Below are positions 9,572 through 16,907 of a DNA stretch of 27,284 bases, piece after piece. A program made the position numbers and the translations under genes. The stretch lies in the IMG/VR virus record IMGVR_UViG_3300030339_000205, positions 1 through 27,284 of that record. The stretch is one strand, 5' to 3'. The notes beneath the pieces were generated by a model. The model was not told the DNA's origin. It saw nothing but the letters and a program-made list of their open reading frames with translations, and made no database searches. The stretch is from a virus. The stretch's first letter is position 1; every line of letters starts with the position of its first letter.

Positions 9572-10021
9572 TCAACAATATTTAAATCCATCATTAGTTT
9601 TTTGTATAATCTCATCTTTTAGTCCTTTTCCTGGAATTATCTGTCTTTCATAATGCTTATTTCTATATTCAAATTTCATAACAGGTTGAAATATAGTAAA
9701 GTTTGATTCTAAAAAATCTAATCCCTCAAATTTACCTGAAACATATGCTTTTTTAAACTTATCTCCTTGTAATTTTCTCCATGTAAACATTGAGAAGGCT
9801 TTAACCGGGAGACTAAAAGAACTCCCGGTTTTTACCATATCTTTAATTATAAGTTCTATTAAAGCATAGAATATTTTACATACTAAGGCTAATTTAGAAC
9901 TATATTTATAAGCAACTTGTAGCTTTTTATGGGTTATATCACTCTCTTTAAATTTTATTTTACTAACATCAAAGGATTGAAATAGATCCGAATTAGAAAA
10001 AGCATGTGCATTTCTATGCAT
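9572..10021 (-). CDS. small connector-region protein, 149 aa
   Basis: I recognise no catalytic or named domain in this 149-aa basic protein. A hydrophobic helix-like stretch (around residues 44-60, LALVCKIFYALIELIIKDMV) is probably a buried helix rather than a membrane span because it contains charged residues. Its position between adaptor-like proteins and the giant tail genes suggests a ring, neck or tail-assembly component. The start overlaps the preceding TAA by one base, and the stop directly abuts the next ATG. The gene contains an unusually GC-rich inverted repeat (9803-9830), reported separately. Confidence 0.8.
   Translation of the reverse strand: MHRNAHAFSNSDLFQSFDVSKIKFKESDITHKKLQVAYKYSSKLALVCKIFYALIELIIKDMVKTGSSFSLPVKAFSMFTWRKLQGDKFKKAYVSGKFEGLDFLESNFTIFQPVMKFEYRNKHYERQIIPGKGLKDEIIQKTNDGFKYC
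9803..9830 (+). other. GC-rich hairpin inside a coding region, terminator-like on the plus strand
   Basis: Perfect 9-bp inverted repeat (AACCGGGAG and CTCCCGGTT) around a 10-base A-rich loop, followed on the plus strand by a T run (9829-9833). It lies inside the 149-aa minus-strand gene. On the plus strand it has the form of an intrinsic terminator; on the minus strand the same stem lacks a U tract. Function is unproven. Confidence 0.55.
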
Positions 10022-10710
10022 TATTTAAATGGTTTAAAAGATTTACCAAAACGTTTACGATCCCAACTTCCTTGAACATCTAAAAGATCATTCATAAAGT
10101 TCTGTGATAAGTACTCAGGAGTTCTGGCATCATCACAACTTCTTTTCCATTCATTTTGAATCAATTGTGATTGTTGTAGTAATGCTGAGTCCTTTGTCAT
10201 TGTACCTTTCTTTCTCATGTATATGAATGCACAATAATTGGCTAAAGCTTCTACTTCTTTAAAATTTAAACAAGGTAATCCCTCATCATCTACTAATACT
10301 CCTTTATATAAAACAACAATATTTGTTTGATTTACATTTGGAAAGTATAAAGTATTTCCAGAACGTTCATATTTTAATTGTTTACCTCTTACATAATAAG
10401 GAGATTGATCTGTTTTTCTACTCTCTACGTAACTTTCTACAGTTAATGCAGAGTAATCTTCTCTTGTTACATTCTCAGGTTTATAAAAATCTTCTGTGGT
10501 AGAATTAACAGATTCTATAATATCTACATTTGGTGGAAGGTCTACATACCCACCTGAGATAGTTGTCTCATATTTATAAAGCTTGGTATCTTTATTTCCT
10601 ACATGATTCCAGGCCCAATAAGCCCAGGATTCAAAGTCATCCGGATCTAAAGCTATACCAAAGAAACTTTTAACATGAGTAATTACTGTATAAAAAGGGT
10701 ATTTTTCCAT
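10021..10710 (-). CDS. head-tail adaptor / ring-like protein, 229 aa
   Basis: At 229 aa this has the size and layout of tail adaptor (gatekeeper) proteins such as T7 gp11 or P22 gp4 and of crAss-like ring proteins. The N-terminus is helical (YPFYTVITHVKSFFGI...DFESWAYWAWNHVG), followed by a beta part (GGYVDLPPNVDIIESV) and then a typical block, VVLYKGVLVDDEGLPCLNFKEVEALANYCAFIYMRKKG (about residues 131-165), which matches the common 'Y.G...D..GLP.l...E..Ala.y' pattern of these proteins. It lies three bases after the 225-aa gene and overlaps the following gene by one base. It probably forms a ring below the portal. The family match is from memory of patterns, not a search. A promoter candidate sits about 37 bases upstream of its start. 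Confidence 0.7.
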   Translation of the reverse strand: MEKYPFYTVITHVKSFFGIALDPDDFESWAYWAWNHVGNKDTKLYKYETTISGGYVDLPPNVDIIESVNSTTEDFYKPENVTREDYSALTVESYVESRKTDQSPYYVRGKQLKYERSGNTLYFPNVNQTNIVVLYKGVLVDDEGLPCLNFKEVEALANYCAFIYMRKKGTMTKDSALLQQSQLIQNEWKRSCDDARTPEYLSQNFMNDLLDVQGSWDRKRFGKSFKPFK

Positions 10711-10713
10711 TTA

Positions 10714-11391
10714 TTAAGGTTTAATTGAATTATCACTTGGTTGATGCAAATATACGACTTGTCTGTAATTTCTCAAAAACTTTTCGGTTATTCTTTTCTC
10801 TATATCAGCAGAAAAGAAAGAAAAATAGTCACCACTATCTGGACAACATGCAAATTCTGAGAGTTGTCTTGGATCTTTAGGAATAAGAACAGCTGTAATT
10901 TCTTTCATGATAGGTGTATTAAAAACATACACATCATATTTTCCATTTCTATTAGCAGCCATATCTACCCAAACATATGGTTTATGTGCACGTCTAGTAC
11001 GAAATTTATTGTAAATGAATGCACTATCTGTATATATTTTAAAAGGATTCTGTCTATTAGCAGAACCTATGTATTCTATTGCCTCTTCTCCAAAATCTAA
11101 GATTACTTGAGGTATCTCAAAATGCAGATAATTGGTTCCAGGCTTTACCACTCCACATGAAACAGGACAACGTTCTATTGGAAAACATTCTAAAGTAAGA
11201 CATGGAATTGGAACTAATAAATCCTTTCTAGGTATTAATCCTTTTACCATATACTCTTTAATTATAGCAAGTCTCTCTGCAATTATAGCATCCTCTATAT
11301 GTTCATGTGTCATTGGAACATTGGCATTTGTGCCTTTCAATCCTGAGACTATATTGTTATAGATAGCAGATGTTAATTGTTCTAGTGTCAT
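10714..11391 (-). CDS. ring/connector-like structural protein, 225 aa
   Basis: A 225-aa protein with an N-terminal helical part (TLEQLTSAIYNNIVSGL, then HIEDAIIAERLAIIKEYMVKGLIPRKDLL, residues 28-59) and a beta-rich rest. Residues 64-79 carry four cysteines (C64, C69, C75, C79), and a CC pair occurs later (EFACCPDSGDY). The helix-then-sheet layout and the location among other connector-like proteins suit a crAss-like ring protein. The gene starts just downstream of a strong terminator and shows no promoter of its own in the 70-base gap, so it probably depends on read-through, which would keep its level low, as expected for a 12-copy ring component. The ring assignment is inferred. Confidence 0.65.
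   Translation of the reverse strand: MTLEQLTSAIYNNIVSGLKGTNANVPMTHEHIEDAIIAERLAIIKEYMVKGLIPRKDLLVPIPCLTLECFPIERCPVSCGVVKPGTNYLHFEIPQVILDFGEEAIEYIGSANRQNPFKIYTDSAFIYNKFRTRRAHKPYVWVDMAANRNGKYDVYVFNTPIMKEITAVLIPKDPRQLSEFACCPDSGDYFSFFSADIEKRITEKFLRNYRQVVYLHQPSDNSIKP
10746..10777 (-). promoter_or_regulatory. candidate internal Bacteroidetes-type promoter
   Basis: On the minus strand TTTG (10777-10774), 19 bases, then TATATTTG (10754-10747) followed by C. This fits the Bacteroidetes sigma-ABfr consensus (TTTG, about 19-21 bases, TAnnTTTG). It lies in the last codons of the 225-aa gene, about 37 bases before the ATG of the 229-aa adaptor gene, so it could drive the tail genes separately. Confidence 0.45.
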
Positions 11392-11401
11392 AATTATATT
11401 A

Positions 11402-11438
11402 TATTAAAAAAGGTAGATAGGTTACCCTACCTACCTTT
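11402..11438 (-). terminator. intrinsic terminator after the 325-aa gene
   Basis: On the minus strand a 13-bp stem (arms 11426-11438 and 11409-11421, one G-U pair) closes a 4-base loop and runs into a six-base U tract (11411-11406). It begins 24 bases after the stop of the 325-aa gene. Confidence 0.9.
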
Positions 11439-11462
11439 CGGTTAATTAGTCAATATGTTATC

Positions 11463-12440
11463 TTATGCTTCAGTTGGTGGAGTTACCGCACCAGTTAAAT
11501 CAGCACCAGAAGCTGCGTCAATAATAGTTAAACCTAAAACTTTTAGAATCATATCAAAGTTATATAAACCAGATACAGCACCAGTTCCAGATAAATGTCT
11601 AGAAACAGTAGGAGCAGCTGCATTTACATAAAGTACATGAGTTGTCTTAGATGTTGCTAAACCACCTACAGCAGAAGGATCCATTACACCACGTTCAGCT
11701 TGATACTCGAAAGTATATTGATTGTATGTGGCACCTGCAACAGGAAGTTCTTCTTGGTTTTCACCGAATGGACGGAAATTGTCAAGTGTTGGTAATCTAT
11801 GATTTTTAAGCAAGTCAGTGTAATCTCCAAAAGAAGCTGTTCCAACTGCTACTGCAGTTACAGTTAATGGGATTTGAGTTGCTAAACCTGTTACTAAATC
11901 TAGAGATTCAAATGTGATATCTTTAAATTGAATAAAAGGGTTACCTACTGATGTAAAAATCAAGTCAGCAGTTGATGTAGTTGCTAGAACGAAGTTATCG
12001 TAAGTTGCAAAAGTTTTATTGAAAGCATCTTTTAATGCTGTTGCTAAAGTAGCAGCAGTTGTTACAGAAGCTAGTGCTTCAACATAGAAAGGTTTACCAT
12101 AGGTAACTCTATCACGTGCAAATTGTCCATCAGCATATCCGTTAGTATTGATCTGTAGACCTACTCTGTAAAGAGTACCAGCTACGACAGTAGGGATAGT
12201 GATTTTACTCTGTGCTAAGGTAGCAGCAGTAGCAACACGTTTGTATACTTTTGATCCTTTAATGCTATCTGTAGTACCACCTACAATAAATTTGTTTAGG
12301 CGCTCAATATAAAGAGCTTTTTTAGTGGCTTCGATGCCCGGATCCCAGTTTACACCAGTTGCTGGAGCTGTAAGAGCTCCTAATAGACCTTTAACTTTTG
12401 TAAGGTCGTTTAAAATTGTTTCAGTTGTGAAATTAAACAT
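11463..12440 (-). CDS. abundant virion protein, possibly auxiliary capsid protein (325 aa)
   Basis: The 325-aa protein is rich in Ala, Thr, Val and Gly and appears mostly beta-structured, with no enzyme motif. Its N-terminus (MFNFTTETILNDLTKVKGLLGAL) is helical and may act as an anchoring arm. Three things suggest high expression: a strong dedicated terminator directly after it, a composition of small residues like that of shell proteins, and a less extreme AT-biased codon choice than the neighbouring tail genes. Position a few genes after the major capsid protein fits an auxiliary capsid or decoration protein of a crAss-like virion; a tail tube or collar component is the main alternative. 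The leader ends TTTTGAACT directly before ATG, resembling the leader of the 289-aa gene. Confidence 0.65.
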   Translation of the reverse strand: MFNFTTETILNDLTKVKGLLGALTAPATGVNWDPGIEATKKALYIERLNKFIVGGTTDSIKGSKVYKRVATAATLAQSKITIPTVVAGTLYRVGLQINTNGYADGQFARDRVTYGKPFYVEALASVTTAATLATALKDAFNKTFATYDNFVLATTSTADLIFTSVGNPFIQFKDITFESLDLVTGLATQIPLTVTAVAVGTASFGDYTDLLKNHRLPTLDNFRPFGENQEELPVAGATYNQYTFEYQAERGVMDPSAVGGLATSKTTHVLYVNAAAPTVSRHLSGTGAVSGLYNFDMILKVLGLTIIDAASGADLTGAVTPPTEA

Positions 12441-12475
12441 AGTTCAAAATTGTTTTTAAATTAATAAAGCATTAT

Positions 12476-13234
12476 CTATCCTTGTCTTGGAGGTATCATT
12501 GTTTGATTTAAAGGAATATTATTCTGCATTCTAGGATCTCCAGTTTGCTCCAAAACAAGTGCTGTTAATTTTTTGACTATCTCATAACAGTAATTCTCTG
12601 GGAATTCTAGTTTTTGTGAAATGTCTGTATCTGACTCTAACTCTTCGTATGTAAGATAGAGGTTTTTTGGGTCCGTTTCCTTAATAGTTTTATTAGGGAG
12701 GTTAGGCTTTTTTAAATAATCTATATATAAAGTAGTTGGCTTATAAATGCTTTTGTCTCCAACTTTAAGTTCAATCTCATAAGTAGTTGTAACAGTTAAA
12801 ACAGTTTTCTGAAACTCATGCATGTATAAATAAGGCCTCTTATAAGAGGGTTTTGTATAGTAATCTTTAAATATACCTGAGTTTATCTGACTATCTAATT
12901 TAATCGGTACAGATTGCCATGTGTCTTTGCAGGGTGTAGTTCCTGTAGCTTTTGTAAAATTAACTACTCCACCTGGAAGTAAATGCCAGTAATCAGAAGG
13001 AAGTTGATAAAAATCTCCCTCTGATAGACCAGCGTTAATTAAGGTAGCAGAGCGTGTTAACACCCGTAAATTATCAGTGAGTAATTGGTTTTGCTCATAA
13101 AAAGCATACCATTGATTACCTGTTTCATTTATGGCTTTACCATATAAATAATTAAAAGACTCAAGTAAAAGAGAAGGAGCCTCGACTTTATTAGTCTCCG
13201 TTAAAAGGTAATCATAAACTTCTCTTGATGTCAT
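12476..13234 (-). CDS. connector/ring-like structural protein, 252 aa
   Basis: A 252-aa protein with a helical N-terminus (SREVYDYLLTETNKVEAPSLLLESFNYLYGKAI), a segment LSEGDFYQLPSDYWHLLPGGVV (about 69-91), a beta part ending in TTLYIDYLKKPNLPN, and a final helical part, LEFPENYCYEIVKKLTALVLEQTGDPRM (about 212-239). The pattern 'D.L..P ... l.fpe....EIv...a.l.LE..gdpR' recurs in head-tail connector proteins of Bacteroidetes podoviruses, which suggests a ring or adaptor role. It lies 5 bases after the 289-aa gene and 35 bases before the 325-aa gene, so the three probably form one transcript from the promoter near 14140. The exact ring is not assignable. Confidence 0.65.
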   Translation of the reverse strand: MTSREVYDYLLTETNKVEAPSLLLESFNYLYGKAINETGNQWYAFYEQNQLLTDNLRVLTRSATLINAGLSEGDFYQLPSDYWHLLPGGVVNFTKATGTTPCKDTWQSVPIKLDSQINSGIFKDYYTKPSYKRPYLYMHEFQKTVLTVTTTYEIELKVGDKSIYKPTTLYIDYLKKPNLPNKTIKETDPKNLYLTYEELESDTDISQKLEFPENYCYEIVKKLTALVLEQTGDPRMQNNIPLNQTMIPPRQG

Positions 13235-13239
13235 AATTA

Positions 13240-14109
13240 TTATTTTTTAATTGTTTTTGCTTTGTATGTTTCTGGGGCTACTGCTCCAGGAATAGGTTCT
13301 GGTGTTACGTCTTCACCTTGCTGACTTTTAGCATAATTACTTAATACTAAGTCAGGGTAAGTTTCTGCTTTAATGATTCCTACCATAGTCTTATTAGCAG
13401 GCTGTTTAAACCAATTAATAACTGCTGAATCAGCACTTCCTAAGATAGTATCTGCGTAATAGAATAATCCATTTCTATTTAGAATAACATTCTTATCTAT
13501 AGCGTCAAGTAAGAAGATTCTTAATTGTGTATCCCCACCTGTGTATAAATCAATAATTTTTTCTGGATCTTTCTCTGCAATAGAATGTAGGAAATCTTGG
13601 ATATCACTGATGGCACTGCCTTTCATTTCATGTCCTAAGATTCTTACCTTTTGGTTCAATCCTTCTAGAGAATCTCCAAAGATAAATCCGATTGCTTTAT
13701 GTATGATAAGTTTTCTGTTGATTTTGATTTTAGCTTCTTGACCTGGACGTTCAATGTAAAATTCTGCTGTTCCGTAACGCAATGCATTACCATCAATAGT
13801 TAGATTTCCAAGTACGTCTTTTTCTGTTCTATCCTGAGCAATTCTCTTAGAGTGTTTGATAGAGTCCCATTGTGCAGCCTCTACTTGATCAGTTAGGTTA
13901 AATTCTTTTCCGTCAGTAATTTCAATGACATCCGTAGATTTCACATAAAATTTACCTGATTTACGATCCACATCTGAAAGAATCATGTCTCCTTTAGAGT
14001 CCACTTCTCTTACTGAATCTGGGAATCGATTAGTTTTAGGATCCTTAGCAGGTTCCATGTAGCATTTAGTAATTTTAAATACGCTACGAATAATAATTCT
14101 GTCTTCCAT
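13240..14109 (-). CDS. hypothetical head-region protein, 289 aa
   Basis: First gene after the promoter that follows the capsid terminator. The 289-aa product starts MEDRIIIRSVFKITKCYMEP; its N-terminal third is beta-like and charged, the middle contains EFYIERPGQEAKIKINRKLIIHKAIGFIFGDSLEGLNQKVRILG, and the following part is helical (AISDIQDFLHSIAEKDPEKIIDLYTGGDTQLRIFLLDAIDKNVI). The tail is Pro/Ala-rich and basic (PEPIPGAVAPETYKAKTIKK). I do not recognise a named domain. Being directly downstream of the major capsid protein and upstream of connector genes, it is probably a conserved crAss-like virion or assembly protein. I saw no transmembrane segment and no nuclease or protease signature. 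Confidence 0.75.
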   Translation of the reverse strand: MEDRIIIRSVFKITKCYMEPAKDPKTNRFPDSVREVDSKGDMILSDVDRKSGKFYVKSTDVIEITDGKEFNLTDQVEAAQWDSIKHSKRIAQDRTEKDVLGNLTIDGNALRYGTAEFYIERPGQEAKIKINRKLIIHKAIGFIFGDSLEGLNQKVRILGHEMKGSAISDIQDFLHSIAEKDPEKIIDLYTGGDTQLRIFLLDAIDKNVILNRNGLFYYADTILGSADSAVINWFKQPANKTMVGIIKAETYPDLVLSNYAKSQQGEDVTPEPIPGAVAPETYKAKTIKK

Positions 14110-14136
14110 ATTAGTTCAATATTATTGTTAATTCCG

Positions 14137-14170
14137 CAAATATAAGAAAAGTTTTTCAATTAGTTGCAAA
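14137..14170 (-). promoter_or_regulatory. Bacteroidetes-type promoter upstream of the 289-aa gene
   Basis: On the minus strand TTTG (14170-14167), 22 bases, TATATTTG (14144-14137), then CGGAATTAA. It sits between the capsid terminator and the ATG at 14109 (27 bases downstream of the box). The TTTGCGGAATTAA core is repeated exactly at the promoter near 16840. Confidence 0.7.
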
Positions 14171-14188
14171 ATTTTAGTAAAATTTTTT

Positions 14189-14221
14189 AAAAAAAAGAAA
14201 GGGAGCATTTCTGCTCCCTTT
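14189..14221 (-). terminator. intrinsic terminator after the major capsid gene
   Basis: On the minus strand a perfect 10-bp stem (14221-14212 with 14207-14198, AAAGGGAGCA and complement), a GAAA tetraloop, one C, then eight U (14196-14189). It begins 15 bases after the capsid stop codon. Confidence 0.95.
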
Positions 14222-14236
14222 AATCTGTTGTATTTA

Positions 14237-15661
14237 TTACTGTTCCATCATGATGAATGAACGGTAAGGATTGTAAACTCCAATACCTGCATAACCCATG
14301 TGAATAATTTTACTACCTGCAACAGCAGTATTTACATCACCTGAGGTAACACCATCCATACCCCCAACACCTTTTAGTACGCCACGAATAAATTCGCCAC
14401 CTTTTAAGGTAAACATTTGAGCAGCAGGAACACCTGAAGTTTTATCTGATGTTAAGTCAATACATAATCCGTAACCTTTATCAGGGTACTCATAAGTTAA
14501 ACTTCTATCAACGTGGAATGTTAATTGGTTACCACCGAAGTTATAAGTATCAAAGGTTGCCCCTACTTCTACCATACCACCGGCTTTCTTCGAGTAGAAG
14601 AATACACCATTAGTTTTCCAGTCTTTAAGATAATCTCTAAGAGTTCTTTGGATTTGTGTCCACATTTTTTCGTTACATACAAATACCCATTGGTTACCAG
14701 TTGGTTCTTTGGCACGTTCACGCATTGTTTCAATCATCGTATCAAACGCGTTGATAGTTAATTTAGCGTAAGCATATTTATTTGCATATCTTTCGATTTG
14801 TGCGATAAGTCCATCTCCCATAGGGATAGCACGTCCTGTTTTTGGATCTGTAATGGTACATTTACCATTCTTATCATAGTTAGATTTCCCAAATAACATA
14901 CCTTGGTTTCTAGCCAACATGAAAGATTCAAGACATTCCTGTTCTTTTTTCTTCATCTTGTAAACGACTTCTTTGAAGTTACCGTTATTAGAAGCATCTG
15001 GTTGTCCAATTGAAATAAATACATCTTCTAGAGCAGCGAACTGACTTGAGAAAGATACATCATTTCTATGAAGAGAAATATGATTTCTATGTCTTTCAAT
15101 ATTTGATTGGTACTTAGTGTAACCTTCTTCTGATAGTTCAGGGTGGTAGTTAGAAATCCAACGTGTAGTTGAACCGACTTGAGTTCCTGTAGTATCCAAA
15201 ATAGTTGAGTAATCTGCGTCAATTAATTGTACAATTAATTCCCAGTAATTATCTGCTTTTCTAAGAGGTGAACTCTTAACAAAACATTGCTGACGAGTTC
15301 CTTCGATACGGAATGTATCATATTTCTCGTAATATCTTTCTTTGAATGCCATGATGATATCAGAACCATTCAATCCTGTTCCCGTAGGTACAGCTGCAAA
15401 TTCTACACGTTTGATGAAATTAACATCGATCTCCCATTCAAATACCATTGCATCAATGTTCTGGAATTTAGAAGCTTTGTTTTCATTGTAGTAGATGTTC
15501 ATCAGCGATTCTGTTAAGAAAGACGCTGTTAGATTTGGATACATTTTAGAGACGATACCTAGTCTATGAGGGCGAAGTCCAAGGAATTTTCCAAAGTCTT
15601 CATAAGTCTTAGTTTGGCCCATTGAGGGTTGCTGACTAACAAAATTAGTTACTAAAGCCAT
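14237..15661 (-). CDS. major capsid protein, crAss-like (HK97 fold)
   Basis: The 474-aa product has the length and appearance of crAss-like phage major capsid proteins: an N-terminal arm (ALVTNFVSQQPSMGQTKTYEDFGKFLGLRPH), a long mixed alpha/beta core with a helix near FVCNEKMWTQIQRTLRDYLKDW, and a conserved-looking C-terminus (SKIIHMGYAGIGVYNPYRSFIMMEQ). It would build the icosahedral shell. Context supports this strongly: an acidic scaffold-like gene lies 20 bases upstream and a textbook terminator directly follows. Arg codon CGT is common here, while AGA dominates the neighbouring tail genes, consistent with selection for high expression. No protease gene or obvious long N-terminal delta domain is present, matching use of a separate scaffold. 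The fold is inferred from family knowledge. Confidence 0.87.
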   Translation of the reverse strand: MALVTNFVSQQPSMGQTKTYEDFGKFLGLRPHRLGIVSKMYPNLTASFLTESLMNIYYNENKASKFQNIDAMVFEWEIDVNFIKRVEFAAVPTGTGLNGSDIIMAFKERYYEKYDTFRIEGTRQQCFVKSSPLRKADNYWELIVQLIDADYSTILDTTGTQVGSTTRWISNYHPELSEEGYTKYQSNIERHRNHISLHRNDVSFSSQFAALEDVFISIGQPDASNNGNFKEVVYKMKKKEQECLESFMLARNQGMLFGKSNYDKNGKCTITDPKTGRAIPMGDGLIAQIERYANKYAYAKLTINAFDTMIETMRERAKEPTGNQWVFVCNEKMWTQIQRTLRDYLKDWKTNGVFFYSKKAGGMVEVGATFDTYNFGGNQLTFHVDRSLTYEYPDKGYGLCIDLTSDKTSGVPAAQMFTLKGGEFIRGVLKGVGGMDGVTSGDVNTAVAGSKIIHMGYAGIGVYNPYRSFIMMEQ

Positions 15662-15681
15662 AATTTAATTTATTTTCGTTA

Positions 15682-16812
15682 TTAATCGTTTATATTATAT
15701 AAGTCATCAAGATGGGTGATTTTTTGAGTTGGGGCCGCTTGTCTAGTTTGTGGAGTTGTTCTTATTCTATTTACAGGAACAGTTGGAGTGCCTTTTACAA
15801 CATCTTCTCTTCCTTTTTGAAATGAACTTTTTCTAACATTTTCTATTTCTTTTGCATAATATTTATGTAGAATATCAAATGCTTCTTCTCCCTTTGCTAT
15901 AAACCATGCTGCTCTAAATAATTTCTCAGGGTCATCTAGTGCCTTAACTAACGGAGTTACACCGTTTAAATCTCTATCTATTATTAAGTTTATCACATCT
16001 TCTTTGTCTTGTTCTTCTAAATCTATACCGAACATATCACTAGTTTTAGATGCTATGTCGTTTAATGTAGAAGTTATCTGTTGAAAAGCCTCTTCTTGTG
16101 CTTGAGTTTCTTGAGCGGATACTGCTTTTCTATCTTCTTCTTCTAAGGATTTATATTCATTCCTTATTTTATCTACTTCCTTTTTAAATAAATCAGGGCT
16201 TTCTAAAGCTTTTGTTAGTTTGATCTCCAATTCTTCATTGGTAAAGTCATCAAATTTAGCTTTTAAATCTAGTACATATAATTCTTCATCTGAGTAGCCA
16301 TCTATTTCAAATGTGGCTTGTTCTCCAGTAGCTTTAAATTCTTCTACTGCTGTTCTTCTATGGTAATCTATTAGTTCATCAAGAGTAACATTATTCTCTC
16401 TTAAAAAATTAACAGCTTCTACTTCTTTATCTTCCAATCCAAAATTCATATCCGAATCACTAGATTCTAATAATTCTAATTGTTCAGCTTGAGTAAGAGA
16501 ATTAAAATCTCTAACTACTTCTGTACCATCTTCTTCTTCAAAAATAATTTGAGTAGAATCTACTATACCTTTATTTTTTAGTAAAAGTGATACAATATCT
16601 GAATCTGATGGTTGGGTTGGTTGTGTTTGATCTTGTTGATTTGTGTCCTCTTCGCGTATCTGTTTGATAGTAGCTGTTTCATCAAATTCTGCATCATCTG
16701 CACCATCTAATGATCCCAATTCAATTGGACTTAAATCAGGATTGGTTCCTGCAAAATCGTCATCGTCTGTTAGGTAACTATCATCGATAACCTTCATTGT
16801 TGTGTCTGTCAT
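15682..16812 (-). CDS. scaffold-like acidic coiled-coil protein
   Basis: A 376-aa, very acidic protein. Residues 1-80 are disordered and Asp/Glu/Gln-rich (YLTDDDDFAG..., TNQQDQTQPTQPSDSD). The middle is largely helical with coiled-coil-like stretches (about 195-250: LEIKLTKALESPDLFKKEVDKIRNEYKSLEEEDRKA). The C-terminus switches to basic and Pro/Thr/Gln-rich (residues about 336-365, GTPTVPVNRIRTTPQTRQAAPTQK) and ends in THLDDLYNIND. An acidic helical body with a basic C-terminal tail, placed immediately upstream of the major capsid gene, is the classic scaffolding arrangement; the basic tail would bind the shell. The gene starts at its own Bacteroidetes-type promoter and is probably cotranscribed with the capsid gene. 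An internal (cargo) head protein is the alternative. Confidence 0.72.
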   Translation of the reverse strand: MTDTTMKVIDDSYLTDDDDFAGTNPDLSPIELGSLDGADDAEFDETATIKQIREEDTNQQDQTQPTQPSDSDIVSLLLKNKGIVDSTQIIFEEEDGTEVVRDFNSLTQAEQLELLESSDSDMNFGLEDKEVEAVNFLRENNVTLDELIDYHRRTAVEEFKATGEQATFEIDGYSDEELYVLDLKAKFDDFTNEELEIKLTKALESPDLFKKEVDKIRNEYKSLEEEDRKAVSAQETQAQEEAFQQITSTLNDIASKTSDMFGIDLEEQDKEDVINLIIDRDLNGVTPLVKALDDPEKLFRAAWFIAKGEEAFDILHKYYAKEIENVRKSSFQKGREDVVKGTPTVPVNRIRTTPQTRQAAPTQKITHLDDLYNIND

Positions 16813-16894
16813 ATTATTTCATATTAATTAATTCCGCAAATGTATATTTATTTATCCACAAATACAAATGTTTTATTAAAAAATATGAAATAAT
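16813..16894. repeat. 13-bp inverted repeat flanking a promoter
   Basis: ATTATTTCATATT at 16813-16825 is exactly complementary to AATATGAAATAAT at 16882-16894. The arms enclose the promoter at 16837-16868 and one arm abuts the ATG of the scaffold-like gene. It could be an operator or a long-range RNA pairing, but in AT-rich DNA chance is a serious alternative. Confidence 0.5.
16837..16868 (-). promoter_or_regulatory. Bacteroidetes-type promoter of the scaffold-capsid unit
   Basis: On the minus strand TTTG (16868-16865), 20 bases, TACATTTG (16844-16837), then CGGAATTAATTAATATG. The box is 24 bases upstream of the ATG at 16812. It lies in the only sizeable gap (95 bases) between the 504-aa gene and the scaffold-like gene. 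No clear intrinsic terminator precedes it. Confidence 0.75.
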
Positions 16895-16907
16895 TTTACG
16901 ACATAAA

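Noticed and set aside
13045-13065. Palindrome GTGTTAACAC in the 252-aa gene
   Set aside because: Short, without a loop, within coding sequence and with no repeat elsewhere noticed; no reason to assign a function.
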